Assembly: GCF_017562075.2 (NCBI RefSeq)
Contig: NC_054084.1
Coordinates: 16,072,798-16,136,797, forward strand
Direction of reading: 5' to 3'
DNA length: 64,000 nucleotides
DNA from: Anopheles merus
Lineage: Eukaryota; Arthropoda; Insecta; Diptera; Culicidae
The notes under the pieces were generated by a model that worked only from the letters and a program-made list of their open reading frames with translations, ran no database searches and was not told the DNA's origin. Shown here piece by piece: positions 1-11,420 of this stretch. The stretch's first letter is position 1. Each line of letters begins with the position of its first letter. A program made the translations under genes and the position numbers.

Positions 1-2020
1 TTCCAGGTTACAATTATGACCATTTTATCCTAGCACGTTAAACTGGTGACCTTTGAATGATTCTCACACTACTAACACATAACATTTCATTGAGACGTTG
101 GGAACCAACCGACAGTTACCAATAAATGGATCAAGTGTCTGATCAATCAACGGTGACAAACAGAGGAAGATAATGAGAACCCAGCAACAACCCGCATGTT
201 AGTTACGACTGCCAATCTCTCAGCCCGCATATCCGTAAATATATTGCACCAAAGAAAGGAAACCATCCACCTAAAGACAATGCCCAAAATAATTCATCCT
301 GTCCTGTCAATCAAGCTTTTGCTGTAATACTCACACCATGGGACGCCGCCCACATGCACAGAAATCCAATGAGCCGTAGAAAACGGTCCTCCTGCATTAG
401 AATAGAAACGTTTTCGAGGAAATTGCACTACTTCACTCGGTTCAATGGGACAACGGTTCAGAACGAATCTCTTTTTTCATCCACATAAGCATTGCAAAGC
501 ATTCAGCTAGCATGTTTGAAGGACTACTTAGAACTACCTAATTATAAACAGCTCGACAGGATACGTCATGAGTCACGAAAATCCTTTCTAAGAACCACAC
601 CATCGGTGGATCATTAAATCATTTGTACTGTCCACGGTTTAAAGTTTTCAGACACACCGCTCAAATGTCAACGGAACGAATCGATCGAACCGTTTCAAAT
701 GTCGCCTAACACATCAATGACGCAATTCGTAGGGAATCAAAACAACAGTGCTTGACGTAATTGATGACGAGTGGTGCACTGAAATGGATGGCTAGTTGTT
801 TAGCTGTGGTTCCAATTTAATTCTAAAATTACAGCCCCCGTCCTTCACCGTTGACCAGCAAAAACGATAATGAAGGAACGGATTCATTTTCCTTTCCCAG
901 CGGCTAAAAACAGAAATAATTGCACCGATTATGCTTTAAGCCCTCGAAACGTTACCAACTGGTACCGAAAGGCACTGTTCGACGGTTATACGTGTGGTCC
1001 AAATAGCAGGAATGCTCAGGTGCTACTTCAATTCACTCGCAAAAAGGGTACGATGACGACCTGGAGTTTCTCCAGAAGTTGATATATCCTGGTGGTACAC
1101 ATTTCTCCACAAAATTTTGCCCGCATTCCACGAAGCAGCAGACAGATTGTGCCATGAATTTTCATGAACCAAAGGCCACTTAACGCATTACGCCGGGGTG
1201 GAATGGACGGGGGCCGTCCTGTTTACGTCCTTACTGTCTTAGAGATAATGGTCTGCCGGGAAAATGTTGTTTCACGGGAAATCACAAGCTCGGTCAACAT
1301 TCCGCAGCGCAATAAGGTTTGCGTAGGGCGTGCTAATTATTCCACCACAGCGAGCGTCGTTCGTTTGCACATCTCGTGCCGTCGTCCGGCATGCATGGCA
1401 GCCCTGCCGCCACACCGGGGCAGTGTTGTGCGCGACATACTTCCGAAAATTTAGTCAATTACTCATTCATTAGTGACCCATTTCTAAATCAATAGCTGCT
1501 GGAGCTGGGGCAAACACAAACACTACCGCGGACGACACCGGTGGCCCAAATCTTGGCGCTCCCTCCCGTGCCCGGCACAGTGCAGTAATGCCGATTGCCG
1601 TTTGTGCGTTGCGTGCTGTGTGCAGTTCGGCATGAAATGGCGGTACATAATGGGCAATAGATTGCAAATTAATGGCAAAAGGATGCGAAAGCACTGCTGA
1701 ATAAATCATCTGCCCGCGGGCTCATTGCTGCTCACACGCCGTGCGCTGAGGATTGACAGTTGCCACGGTTTGCTGCTGTCAAGCATCAATCAATGCACTC
1801 TAATTAAAATCACATCAGAACGATGCTTTCCGAATTGAGTGCAGCATTCCAAGTAGACTTGCCTGTGATAGTTTATTTGTTAAATTTGTGCGGTTGATAA
1901 AGAATTTAATAATACTGTTTTATTGTATCTACCCTTCGATGCTGTGCTATGTGGCGCTCAGTAACTGTTTTGGTAAGAACACTGGTATGGAACCTAGTTA
2001 TTTAAAGAGCTTCGGTGCTA
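1..2020. other. no gene recognised
   Basis: This stretch has stop codons in all frames at short intervals and no splice-site-framed reading frame with recognisable protein similarity. The GC-richer part (about 1,190-1,720) has short open stretches, but they read like chance openings. No repeat family was recognised. Confidence 0.6.
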
Positions 2021-2023
2021 ATC

Positions 2024-2077
2024 CAGGAAACCAATGTTTTCACTAGAAAAGTCTATATTTCTAGACCTGGTTTCCTG
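2024..2077. repeat. imperfect hairpin (inverted repeat)
   Basis: The outer arms caggaaacca (2024-2033) and tggtttcctg (2068-2077) are perfect inverted repeats. The inner arms ctagaaa (2043-2049) and tttctag (2058-2064) also pair perfectly. The 5' side has a 9-nt bulge and the 3' side a 3-nt bulge, with an 8-nt loop. The asymmetric bulge is larger than normal for a pre-miRNA. It may be the relic of a small palindromic element. Confidence 0.5.
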
Positions 2078-5000
2078 TTACTGTCTTTCAATTATTTTTC
2101 ACTACAAGTTTCAATCGGACGACGCATGACTAGTGTCCGTCCGTGTCGAATAGTGTGTTGTCTGCTCTCCTAATATCAGTCCATCAATGTCCTTAAATTA
2201 CATTATGATTAATGATTTCAATTGAATTTTTATAAGTTGTTGTTAAATAAGTTATCTTCCTAACAAGTACCATAAGCCTATCCAGGGCTATATTTCCCAA
2301 CAACCTCGTAGATTGTTACCAAAATGAATGACATTTAATGTTAGTAATAAAGAAATCTATCAATTTCCTTGTAAAGTTAATTGCTAACCTCTGCTTGCAT
2401 GTTCCGTAGATCTTCTCAAACTGAAAGCGTCCGATTGGAAACACATTGATCGGACAGACACATGCTACAAACTAAACAATCGATCCATTCATCCATCTTC
2501 TTAGTAAAACTATTCTCGATGTTCATGCTTTCCTCTTTCCTTTGCCATTTTGTTTGTTTGTAATTACGATCTGTATCCTTGTTGTCATTATTTTTGTTAT
2601 TTAATTTAAGAACACACACATAATTAAGCTTTCGTAGTACTCATAGAACTAACACAAGACTTAAAACATAAATGAATTTAAAGTGTAAGTACTACGGTTG
2701 CCACTGCCATTGCCCATATTTACCGCTGGTAGCGGAAAACTTCTTCATTTGACACAAACCAACCAAACTCACCTGCTCCACAACACACACACACACATAC
2801 AGAGACACAGAAAGCAAGGAATCTATTTTCAGGACTCCATTAAATAATCAACCACACCATCAAGCCGAACACGTGTTAAACGGAACACATTCTTACACTC
2901 TCATAAATTAAGCCTCGTATGCATAATTCATACATCGCGCAACCACTCGGGTGCGATGACACTCTCACGGCCTCTCTCTCTCTCTCCCTCTCTCCCTCTC
3001 TTTGCCCTTCCATTAACTATGACGCATTTTTTAGACCATTTTCATCGTCCTAAGCGCTTCATTTTTCACAATCTGTTATGCTATCGCGCATGGACGAGCG
3101 TCATTGGCTTGACAGGTCAGCTGGGGATGAACGATAAGCAAACAGGCATTTAACATTACCAAAACCGAATCCCCATGGTTTATCAGGTAGAAATTAATTT
3201 GATACACCAACCCACGCTTTGGTTAACTGAACTGTGAAATTCAGCAAAATTCAATATTGTTATTTTTGGACGCAAACACGGGCGTCACAGCAATCAATTG
3301 CAATCTTGATTGCATCATTGCATCCATATTGCGCTCACTGAACACTGATTTATCGCTGCATCCGTTGCAATGCTGATTAGAGAGTATGGGATGGGTCGGT
3401 AGGGGGGAAAAACTCGGAACACCAATCGCAATAGCTAACATTTTCCACTGCACTGGCTCCAGCAAACGTAAAACCCTCGGTGACATGGTGATGGCGAACG
3501 AGGCGAAAGTTTGCACGATTATCGATATGCAGCTGCATTTATCGCTCATCCGTGTTGAGTTCGAATGAAAACAGTGCTTAAAAACAAACACCTTTTTGCA
3601 CATCAAAGAGCGTACTTCTTGCTGCACAGACACAGCTTAATGCTTTACTGCCCGATCAGCTCTTACAGCCAATGTAACACGTCCGCGTTCAAGGAATGTT
3701 TCCGTCGAGCGAACGCGAATCATTTACGCGAAACGGTATGCTAAACGGGAATTTAATTACAATTGCTAATCCAACCGTGTTCCTTCTGGAAGGGCTTTGA
3801 TATCCTTCAGCCGCCCACTGCTGGCCCAATGTTGACTCATCGCACGTGGCTACCGCCGATACGCTTCGTGGCTGGAATGATGGTATTGGTGGCTCCCTCT
3901 CTGTCTCTCGGTGGCCAATTCAGGCGCTGATTGGCGCTTAATGGCGTTATCTTGCAACTGATCGGTGAAATTATTCCCGTGCCGAGAACGCGCTGGACGG
4001 TTGGGAGGGACGCGCTTTTGTGAGCTGCTGGAAGATAATTTGCATCTGACAACGCGCTTGCCTGTATTATCGGGGCTGATGATGCAGCTATTAAATTTAT
4101 TAGCCGCACGCATAATGGATTAATGAGCGACTGTGTCGGCTGGGAGATCTCGCTCGATATCGCTCCTCAGCACGCTGTAAATTGCATGAATATTTAATGG
4201 ACAATGTGTTGTTTTTGTTTCATTAACTAGGTGAGATTAATCGGTGTTTTCGTGCGTCTATTATCGCACTTTGTTGACACTTGCACGCAGAAATTGTTAT
4301 CAACGATAATATACATTAAAATAAATTAACCATAGCTGTGATTTTGTTTGAAGTGCTGTTAGCCTATGGATAAAGGTAGATGAAAATGAGTAGATGGTAT
4401 GAAAAGAAAAAAAATATACCAACATTTGACTTTTAAATGATCGGTTTACTACCATTAGCGCGTTGAATTCATGTCGCGTTTGAACCGTCGTTGTCTGTTC
4501 TGCATAATGTTAATTGCATGCCAAAGGTATCATTGGATTTTTAATGCATTCTTATTCAAAAGTGTAAACATTTGCAATGATAATTTAATGACATCACGAG
4601 GAATTCCCCTGATCTACGTTAATAGCTTTACCTTAGCTCTTTTCTCTGGAGATAACATTCAACAACTGCATGTATTGATCTAAAATTCCACGAACTAAAA
4701 CAATGGAACAGCTGGTCTGAAGGACGCTACCAAACAGTTAGCATCATACTGGAAGCTGCATGGCTCATCCGGTACTTGTAGCTTCAATTCACATCTGTAG
4801 AAAGGTTAGAACATGGAATGACTGATTCCGTCAATCCAATAGTGCTGCCGAGTCTGTGAGTGTATGTCTTGCCTTTCAGCTGCTGCATCAAGCGAAAGGT
4901 ACACATCCAAGGCCAGGAGCCTTTTTGTACCCCGTCGTACGGTAAAAGAGTACTTTAAGAGTATGGACATTCCTATCGAAAAGTGTTCAGTGTTGGCCGT

Positions 5001-5740
5001 ATTGGCGCAGTAGACAAATTCCGAGAAAAATGTGTTAAGTGGGTAGCCCAATTTAATCGACTAAAATTGGCAGAGTACAATGTTCTTAATATGCTGAGTA
5101 GTGCTCCAATTACGTGGACAAGAAGTAGGACGACGCAAGTGACTGTTGACAAATGAATAGCCTTTTCCAGTAGGTGTAGCATTAACGTATGTTAAGAACA
5201 CTATATTCCTTGCAAAAGTGATTAAAATTTAAGAAGTTTTGTGGTTTGGTGGGATTCTCACTCCTTCAACTGGAAGAATTTACACAAGAATTTGTTGTGA
5301 TGTTCTCTTCACAGTTCATCTTGATAACAGTTTGTTGGCTATTCATTTTATTTCTTGGAACAGCTTTGAGCGTATACACTTAGATAAGGCTTCAATCGAT
5401 GTTACCGCAACATTGCCTTAAGTGTATCGATTTTGCTCTGCAGGCTAGCTTTGAAAACACGCATAAGTCACGTTGTGTGCTTTAAAAACGCGTTTTAATG
5501 GGCCAGTTTTTCGTGAAACTTAATTATGACCTCAACTGTGGCAGTTTTGTCCATTTAATCAGTGGTGTACGATCAATTGTTTGGCTTCCAATGGTCCGAT
5601 TATGGTATTGTTGGACATTTTGGCTAGAATATGACAGACAAAGTATGATAACATAATCGATACTTAGAAATATTACCTATGAAATGGCATCAAAAATTGA
5701 ATTCTAGCATAAAGTAAGCCACTGTATCTACTATTTCTAT
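2078..5740. other. no gene recognised; CT microsatellite
   Basis: I see no supported coding sequence here. A CT-rich microsatellite lies at about 2971-3000. The region is otherwise AT-rich unique-looking DNA, with a GC-richer patch at 3,640-4,110 whose open frames lack any recognisable protein. Confidence 0.55.
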
Positions 5741-5917
5741 TTGGCGTAACGTCCTCCGCGGAATTGCCGGTCTATAAAGGCTTTCGTGACATAATTCAAT
5801 AGCACGCAGCTGGATAGTCAATCCTTGATACGAGGGGACGGTACATTCTAGGCTTGAACCCATAACGAGCTTGTTATTAAGTCGCTAGATTTAACGACTG
5901 TACTACGGGACCGCTCC
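5741..5917 (-). mobile_element. tRNA-derived SINE, SINE200-like
   Basis: Read on the minus strand, the copy starts near 5917 with a tRNA-like head and contains a Pol III B-box-like motif gggttcaagcc. The body ends in gacgttacgccaa. It aligns by eye with the copies at 14,513-14,673 (same strand) and 54,671-54,812 (opposite strand). Anopheles gambiae has an abundant SINE of about 200 bp, SINE200, with this tRNA-like structure; the family assignment is from memory. This copy is diverged. Confidence 0.7.
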
Positions 5918-6712
5918 AATATATGTCTGTACTGTATATGTCTCCCTTATACTTATATATTAAGGATTTATTTTGTCTAATTCTTTGCTATAACGACTAC
6001 GTGATCATACCTGCTTTAAGACTTATCACTGCCTCACCAAACGGTATTTGTTAAGGGTGACTCATTTGGCTGGGAGCTGAACCTAGTGACAGTTCCTAAT
6101 TTGTACGTGCGCGCATGTTTATCGAATAGATCACCAGTCAGCGACTCATGTATTATTTCAGAGAATCTTACGACAAAACACAATCAATACTAAAATTTTG
6201 AAAGAGTGCCCAATAACCTCTTAATGTTTGAAAAATTCCATTCAAATTTCTAACCCCCAAAAATGTGTAAAATATTCCGATTTGTACATGCGCAGAAAAA
6301 TACTTACCTTTAAGGGACGAATCGCTCCAGCACACCACAGGCTCAAACACGTTCAACCGTTCCGAATACCATGTCACACACGCACACACACACACACCTT
6401 ATTTAACACTTCATTCAATACCGTTCAAACCAAAACTATCGTCACGCCGCAACGGAGTGTTTTATAACATGTATAATCCTCACACTCACACGCGCCAAGG
6501 GGCTAAATCACCCGCTGCTAAACAAACGCCAACACCTTCACGCACGTGACGCACCTTTTGTCTTGAAGCTGAAACACTGAAAACAAACAGAGAATGGAAA
6601 AGGTAAAAAAACGTTTCCAGCACACAAAAAAAGGACTCTTGATTGCACAATTTCCTTCCGATCCAAACACCGAAAGCACGCGCACGTATCACCTCGCCAC
6701 CGATCACGCTTA

Positions 6713-6714
<2 letters not shown>

Positions 6715-6759
<45 letters not shown>
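6715..6759. repeat. (CA)n microsatellite
   Basis: About 22 uninterrupted CA dinucleotides. It produces artificial Val-Cys or Thr-His open frames in both directions. Confidence 0.95.
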
Positions 6760-6761
<2 letters not shown>

Positions 6762-6827
6762 CTCCCAAAACCAGTGGTTGTCATTTGATTTTGTTTCAAA
6801 TCACGCACCAACGCTACTGTGTCGCGT

Positions 6828-6858
<31 letters not shown>

Positions 6859-7737
6859 GCTGTATCGTGCCGGGATTATTAATAAACTTGGCATACCCTC
6901 TAATGCCCTTTTTTTCACTCACATCGTCGCGCCAGTTCTGAAGATGTGCTTCCAAAAAAATATGCCCCTCCACACTTGCCCTTCGTTGCTTTTCCTCTGC
7001 TTCGCCACCGGAACCAGCGTCCACGTGAGAAGGTTCACCCGTTTCATGCAAAAAATAAAACGCAGCCTACTTAGCAGGAAGCACTGCACAGCACAGTGGC
7101 GCGTCCGCATCCGCACTACGCATATTAATCCCAGGCGTTGCATACCCCGTGTCCCCGTACGCAGAGCGCAGATGAGAAGCGAGAAAGTTATCTTAATTTT
7201 CCCAATTTGTCACCCAACTGTTGCCAACGGGTCGGAACGGGTTGTTCGCCGGCATTTGCCTTCTCGGTGCGGTAATATCTTTTCCCAAATTTGACACACT
7301 CACTACGCACAGATACACGCACACACCGACACGCACACACACACGAGACGTATGACACCGGTATCGTCGTCATCTGTCTTGCTTCACTCAACGCAAGGGT
7401 TACTCTAGGACTGGGCGAAGGCACCGGGTAAGACCATTTTCCACGATCAAACTTTTACACATCGTTTTTGATACCCCTTTTTTTCTTCTTCTCTTTTCAC
7501 TTCCTTTGCTTAAGATACTTGGTAATCCTCCTCCTCCTCCTCTTCCACCACCACGACCTGCTGCGCGAGACCCTGGAGCGCCACACGAGAGTGATGGATT
7601 GCAGCCAGTTGAGCGAGATAGTTTTGGACCCGTCAGTCTTAAGATATTAGCATATCAGCTGCGAGAAACGGGGCAAACGGGTTGGAACCTAGGGGTTGGA
7701 AAATTATGTTTCCTTCCGCCCCGGGACCGTACGATCG

Positions 7738-7763
7738 TGCTGCTGCTGCTGCTGCTGCTGCTG
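7738..7763. repeat. (CTG)n trinucleotide repeat
   Basis: Roughly eight CTG units in non-coding sequence. Similar CTG/CAG tracts recur at 31,544-31,579, 39,312-39,335 (coding polyQ), 58,297-58,322 and 63,197-63,218. Confidence 0.9.
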
Positions 7764-9129
7764 CCACTCATATGTAACCGATTTCTTCCACCAATTGCTT
7801 TGCCTTTACCGGCACGTTCGGTCACGTACAAGTATCCACGACACGACAAGAACGTATCGCATATGGATAATGACACTCTCTCTCTCTCGTAGGGTCGCAC
7901 GGAACATCTTGGGTGCCTTAATCAGGCATTACAGCCCTTACCGCCCCGTTTGTAACTTTGACTGCACATACCCTACAATACACTCGACACTGGATTATAC
8001 ACTTGTCGGAGCTCTTGTTCCACCAGCAATCCACGTGGCGGCGACGACGACGAGTTCTTCGTTCGCTTCGGGCGATTCGAGCTTACCCAATGTGTGCTAC
8101 ACTGTTCACCGCTGTTGGAGTCCCGATGTATCCCGTACCGAAGCCATCCACCGACTGGCGGGCCTGTTGGCAGAACCGTATCCCTCGAACCGGTACCACC
8201 GTTGTTCACCCTTGCCAACCGCACCACCAAGGAACGCGGGAAGGTTTGTGTACGTACACGGATGAACACATTCGGTGGTGCTGCACATGCGCACACTGGC
8301 TTTACCCTCCCCTAGCTGGTTGCCTATGGCGGGGAAACTGTACATCGTCAACATCGACAGCATCGAACGCAATCGAACGCGCGCGGGAGGACTGCTTTCA
8401 ATCAGATGCTATCGGATACCTTCTCCGATCATGAGGGTGCTGTGTTTGCCAGGGGTTTCTTTCCGCTTCATCTTCCCCCTTTTCCACGTGTGTGTGTGTT
8501 GATTGGGATGTCTTAATATTTTTAAAACGCACCGATCGTTTATCGCCTCACTCACAATCTTAACGAAAGACATGTACAGCAGACAAAATGTGCGGGTTCA
8601 GGAAATGGTCAGCATGGTTTTGAGGAGGGTTTTCATGCTGCTGCTGCTGCTGCCGCTGTATGCCGGCTAGGGGAAAGGATGTTTGCTGTTCAAGTTCGAA
8701 AGCGGAGAGGCAAAACATCGCACGAGGAGAAGCAGTGTTTTTTGAATGCAGATTAAACGGCTCAAATCTGTGGCCTCGGAGTCGGTTGTAACTGGCAATC
8801 AGTGCTGTAACTTTGATTGAAATGGGAGAAGAAACAAGAAATATGTCTTGTATTGATTGAAAATGAAAGAAATGTTTATTGAATTTGCCTTTATAGCTTT
8901 ATTTAAACAGAATTGGACGTCTTGTTCTTTTCTATAGTTCAAAAAATGTTCTATAGTTTTGTAAAAATGGTTTTGCAAAAGCAAGCTCCAAGCATCATTA
9001 ATGATTAAGGAAATGGTCGGTTTTGGTTAAAAGTTTCATAAACATAAACAGTTCTCCACACTTGTTTTCACAACACAACCAAGCAAAAACGCATGCTGCT
9101 GAGAGAAACGGTTTAGATGGGAATAGAAC

Positions 9130-9880
9130 TTAGAGTTGGGCCAAATTCACACAAAAAAGTGGAACTGGGACCGAACGGTTCCAACAAAATTCGGAACTAG
9201 CTCCTAAGGGAAGGTTCAAACACTCCCGCCAAAACCGTCCGGAATCGTCCGGAATCGTTCAGCATTGTCGGCATCGTCCGGAAAGTTCCGGAATCGTCGG
9301 AATCGTCCCTAAAGTGTTTGAAGCGTTGATAGATCCTCTTAGTATAGCAACAACGTTATTTATACTTTGTTGTGTATTTATTTATTGTATTTATTATATT
9401 TATTTATTATATTTATATCTTTTATACTGCCCGTTTTACGGTGTTCAAGTATTTCAAGACGATCGGTAGGGAGACAGTGAACTCCGATCACCCCGGTATT
9501 GGTTTCTGAAATAAAATCGGATCATTTTTCTTTGTATTTTTTCCGTTGTTTTGTTGTTATAAATATGGAAAAGAAAAAAAAAATAAACCCATGTTTTAAA
9601 ATTGCACGAGCTAAGACGTAATTCACTTGACATCTTCTGATCGTTTAAGCTAACTGTAAGTTATTCTTGTATCCATAGTAGATATGTGGGCTCGGTCAAT
9701 TCAGAAATCGAGCGTATAAGTTATTAAAGTCGTAGGCACATTCGCTGGCATCGATCCACTACAATTCCAACGATTCAGGACGGCGTAGCTAGGGATTTCA
9801 TTTTACTGAAGTCGGAATCGGAATCAATCTTGCCAAAACCGGAGCGGAACTATAGGTGCGATCCGGACAATCCATCTCTA
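9130..9880. mobile_element. hAT-like non-autonomous element, copy 1
   Basis: The element begins ttagagttggg and ends ccatctcta, so the ends are short inverted repeats of the tagagatgg type. It is flanked by a perfect 8-bp duplication, aatagaac, at 9122-9129 and 9881-9888. An 8-bp target duplication with TAG-N-G termini is characteristic of the hAT superfamily. Inside, next to the left end (9,235-9,310), is a run of cgtccggaatcg-type short repeats. The same motif fills the related copies at 34,676 and 46,031. There is no transposase reading frame, so it is non-autonomous. Confidence 0.8.
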
Positions 9881-9888
9881 AATAGAAC

Positions 9889-10606
9889 CTCAACCAGCCT
9901 TGAACAGATAAAGAAATTGCTGTCATTCTAAACCACAAATCGACCAAGACATCCATGGCTGTTTGGTGTCCAAAAATGCTTCCAGAAGGATCAATAATAA
10001 ACCGTGACAGTGAGTCCTGTGAGATGGGAGGCTCGAACCCATATATTGCGTGAACATGTCATGACGTTTAATAGTAGCTATTCCAAAAGTCCAGAACGAC
10101 TAAATTCAAATTTTGTATGTCGTATGCCTTGTTAAAAACGTTCATTGAAAACGGAATAATCAAAGATACAGAGAGAGTAGTAGCAATTATCATTAATGTA
10201 ATTTAGACAAAGAGACGGAAGGGTTATGACCGGTATAAGAATTGAATAGAAACTTGTATCAAGATAGCTACACGGTCAGTATACACATTTGAGATTCTGT
10301 TGCAAATCCCTGTAACCGGACCAAATTAACTAGTATCTAACAAAAACTCGAAAGATAACTATCGCATGCCACATTTCTTCACTCGTTTTTAGTTGTGGTT
10401 AATAACATGTTAATAATATGTCAAACAAGCTCACAATTTTGTTTTGTACGTTTGGGGTTTTGCCACGTGAGCAAACGAGTGATAATATAAATAAAAATAA
10501 CTATTTAAAATAAACATACCTGCTATTTCAGCAGAGATGTATTTGGCTTGCAGTCTTTTCTACGATATATTTTTTTAAAGTTTTGACAATATATTTTTGG
10601 TGCTAA
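9889..10606. other. no gene; possible very diverged SINE tail
   Basis: AT-rich sequence with no supported gene. Near 10,027-10,045 the bases ggctcgaaccca resemble the reverse complement of a tRNA-type B box, as in the SINE copies. Too little of the flanks matches to call a SINE. Confidence 0.5.
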
Positions 10607-11420
10607 CCTGGATCGATCATTTATCATCCGTGATCTAGGAATTATGCTTAACACTAAACTTAATTTCCACATCCAATATCAGACTATTGTTAGTGAAGCA
10701 CACAAAATGTTAGGCTTTGTTAATCGCCATTCTAAAACTATACAGGATATTCATTGACTTACAGGGTTTCCCACGATTTATTGGTCAGTTCCCATCAATT
10801 TTTGGTGGGTTCCCATATTTTGTTGGTGCGTTCCCACGATTTTTCGGTCGTTTCGCAGACTTTTTTGGTCCAATTGTATTGATATCCAATCGGAAAATAC
10901 CAATAAATTATGGGAACGAACCAAAAATCTATGGGATACGACCAAAAAATCGTGGGAACGCACCAAAAAATCATGGGAACTGACCAATAAATCGTGGGAA
11001 ACCCTGTAAGTCACTGTACTTGTCATTTGTCCGGTCAGTCCTGGAGTATTCGTCTGTTTATGATGTCCCTACTCGTCGATCTGGATGAAGAAACTAGAAT
11101 CCGTCCAAAAAATACACCCGCCGAATCCTAATTAACACACACTGGCATGATTCTGCTTACCGCACACGGTGCCTAATATTAGGTATACAATCTCTCAAAT
11201 ATCGCCGATCAGAGTGTATTTGTTGCAAAAATGCTAACACACAACATCGATGCTCCAGATCTTTTAGCACGATTAAGTATAAATACTCTAGCTAGGATCT
11301 AGGATTCTTAGATACTGTGAATATTTAAAGTATCGACCGCAGGAGGCGACTTTTCATACTTTTACTATAATATTTCGATCGATAAGTTTAAATATCACCT
11401 ATTGGCATTGTTTGACACTC
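10607..11420 (+). pseudogene. decayed non-LTR retrotransposon reverse transcriptase
   Basis: Translated on the plus strand, 10,638-10,755 gives a segment beginning RDLGIMLNTKLNF and ending KMLGFVNRHSK. After the inserted element at 10,762-11,006 it resumes at about 11,020 with LYLSFVRSVLEYSSV. These are the conserved blocks after the catalytic motif of Jockey/CR1-type non-LTR reverse transcriptases. A stop follows at about 11,081, and further blocks (about 11,095-11,280) continue in shifted frames. The copy is therefore broken by stops, frameshifts and an insertion, and no 5' end, endonuclease or tail was seen. The exact clade is uncertain. Confidence 0.8.
10762..11006. mobile_element. palindromic foldback MITE in the dead reverse transcriptase
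   Basis: The ends are long perfect inverted repeats: the left arm starts cagggtttcccacgattta and the right arm ends taaatcgtgggaaaccctg. The first 35 or so bases pair perfectly, and weaker pairing continues almost to the centre. Each arm consists of degenerate 23-26 bp repeats of the type ttttttggtgcgttcccacg. The insertion is flanked by TA on both sides, and by a longer palindrome gactTA/TAagtc. TA flanks suggest a Tc1/mariner-type mobiliser; the repeat-filled arms are reminiscent of foldback elements. There is no coding capacity. Confidence 0.8.

Larger units (their letters stand above)
5918..9121. other. no gene recognised; GC-rich patch with microsatellites
   Basis: From about 6,360 to 8,500 the DNA is GC-richer and carries CA tracts (6,378-6,398; 6,715-6,759), a GAC tract (6,828-6,858) and a CTG tract (7,738-7,763). 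Several overlapping open frames exist on both strands, but they are mutually overlapping and low-complexity, and none has an identifiable domain. The block could be a regulatory island or the 5' region of an unseen gene. I cannot support an exon. Confidence 0.5.

Noticed and set aside
6710..7051. 113-codon minus-strand open frame with mixed residues
   Set aside because: Its end is a CA microsatellite and an Arg run from a GAC tract; the remaining part has no recognisable domain or splice support.
10717..11026. Repeated Phe-Pro-x-Phe and Ser-His-Asp-x-Leu-Val open frames on both strands
   Set aside because: They are translations of the repeat units in the arms of the foldback element.
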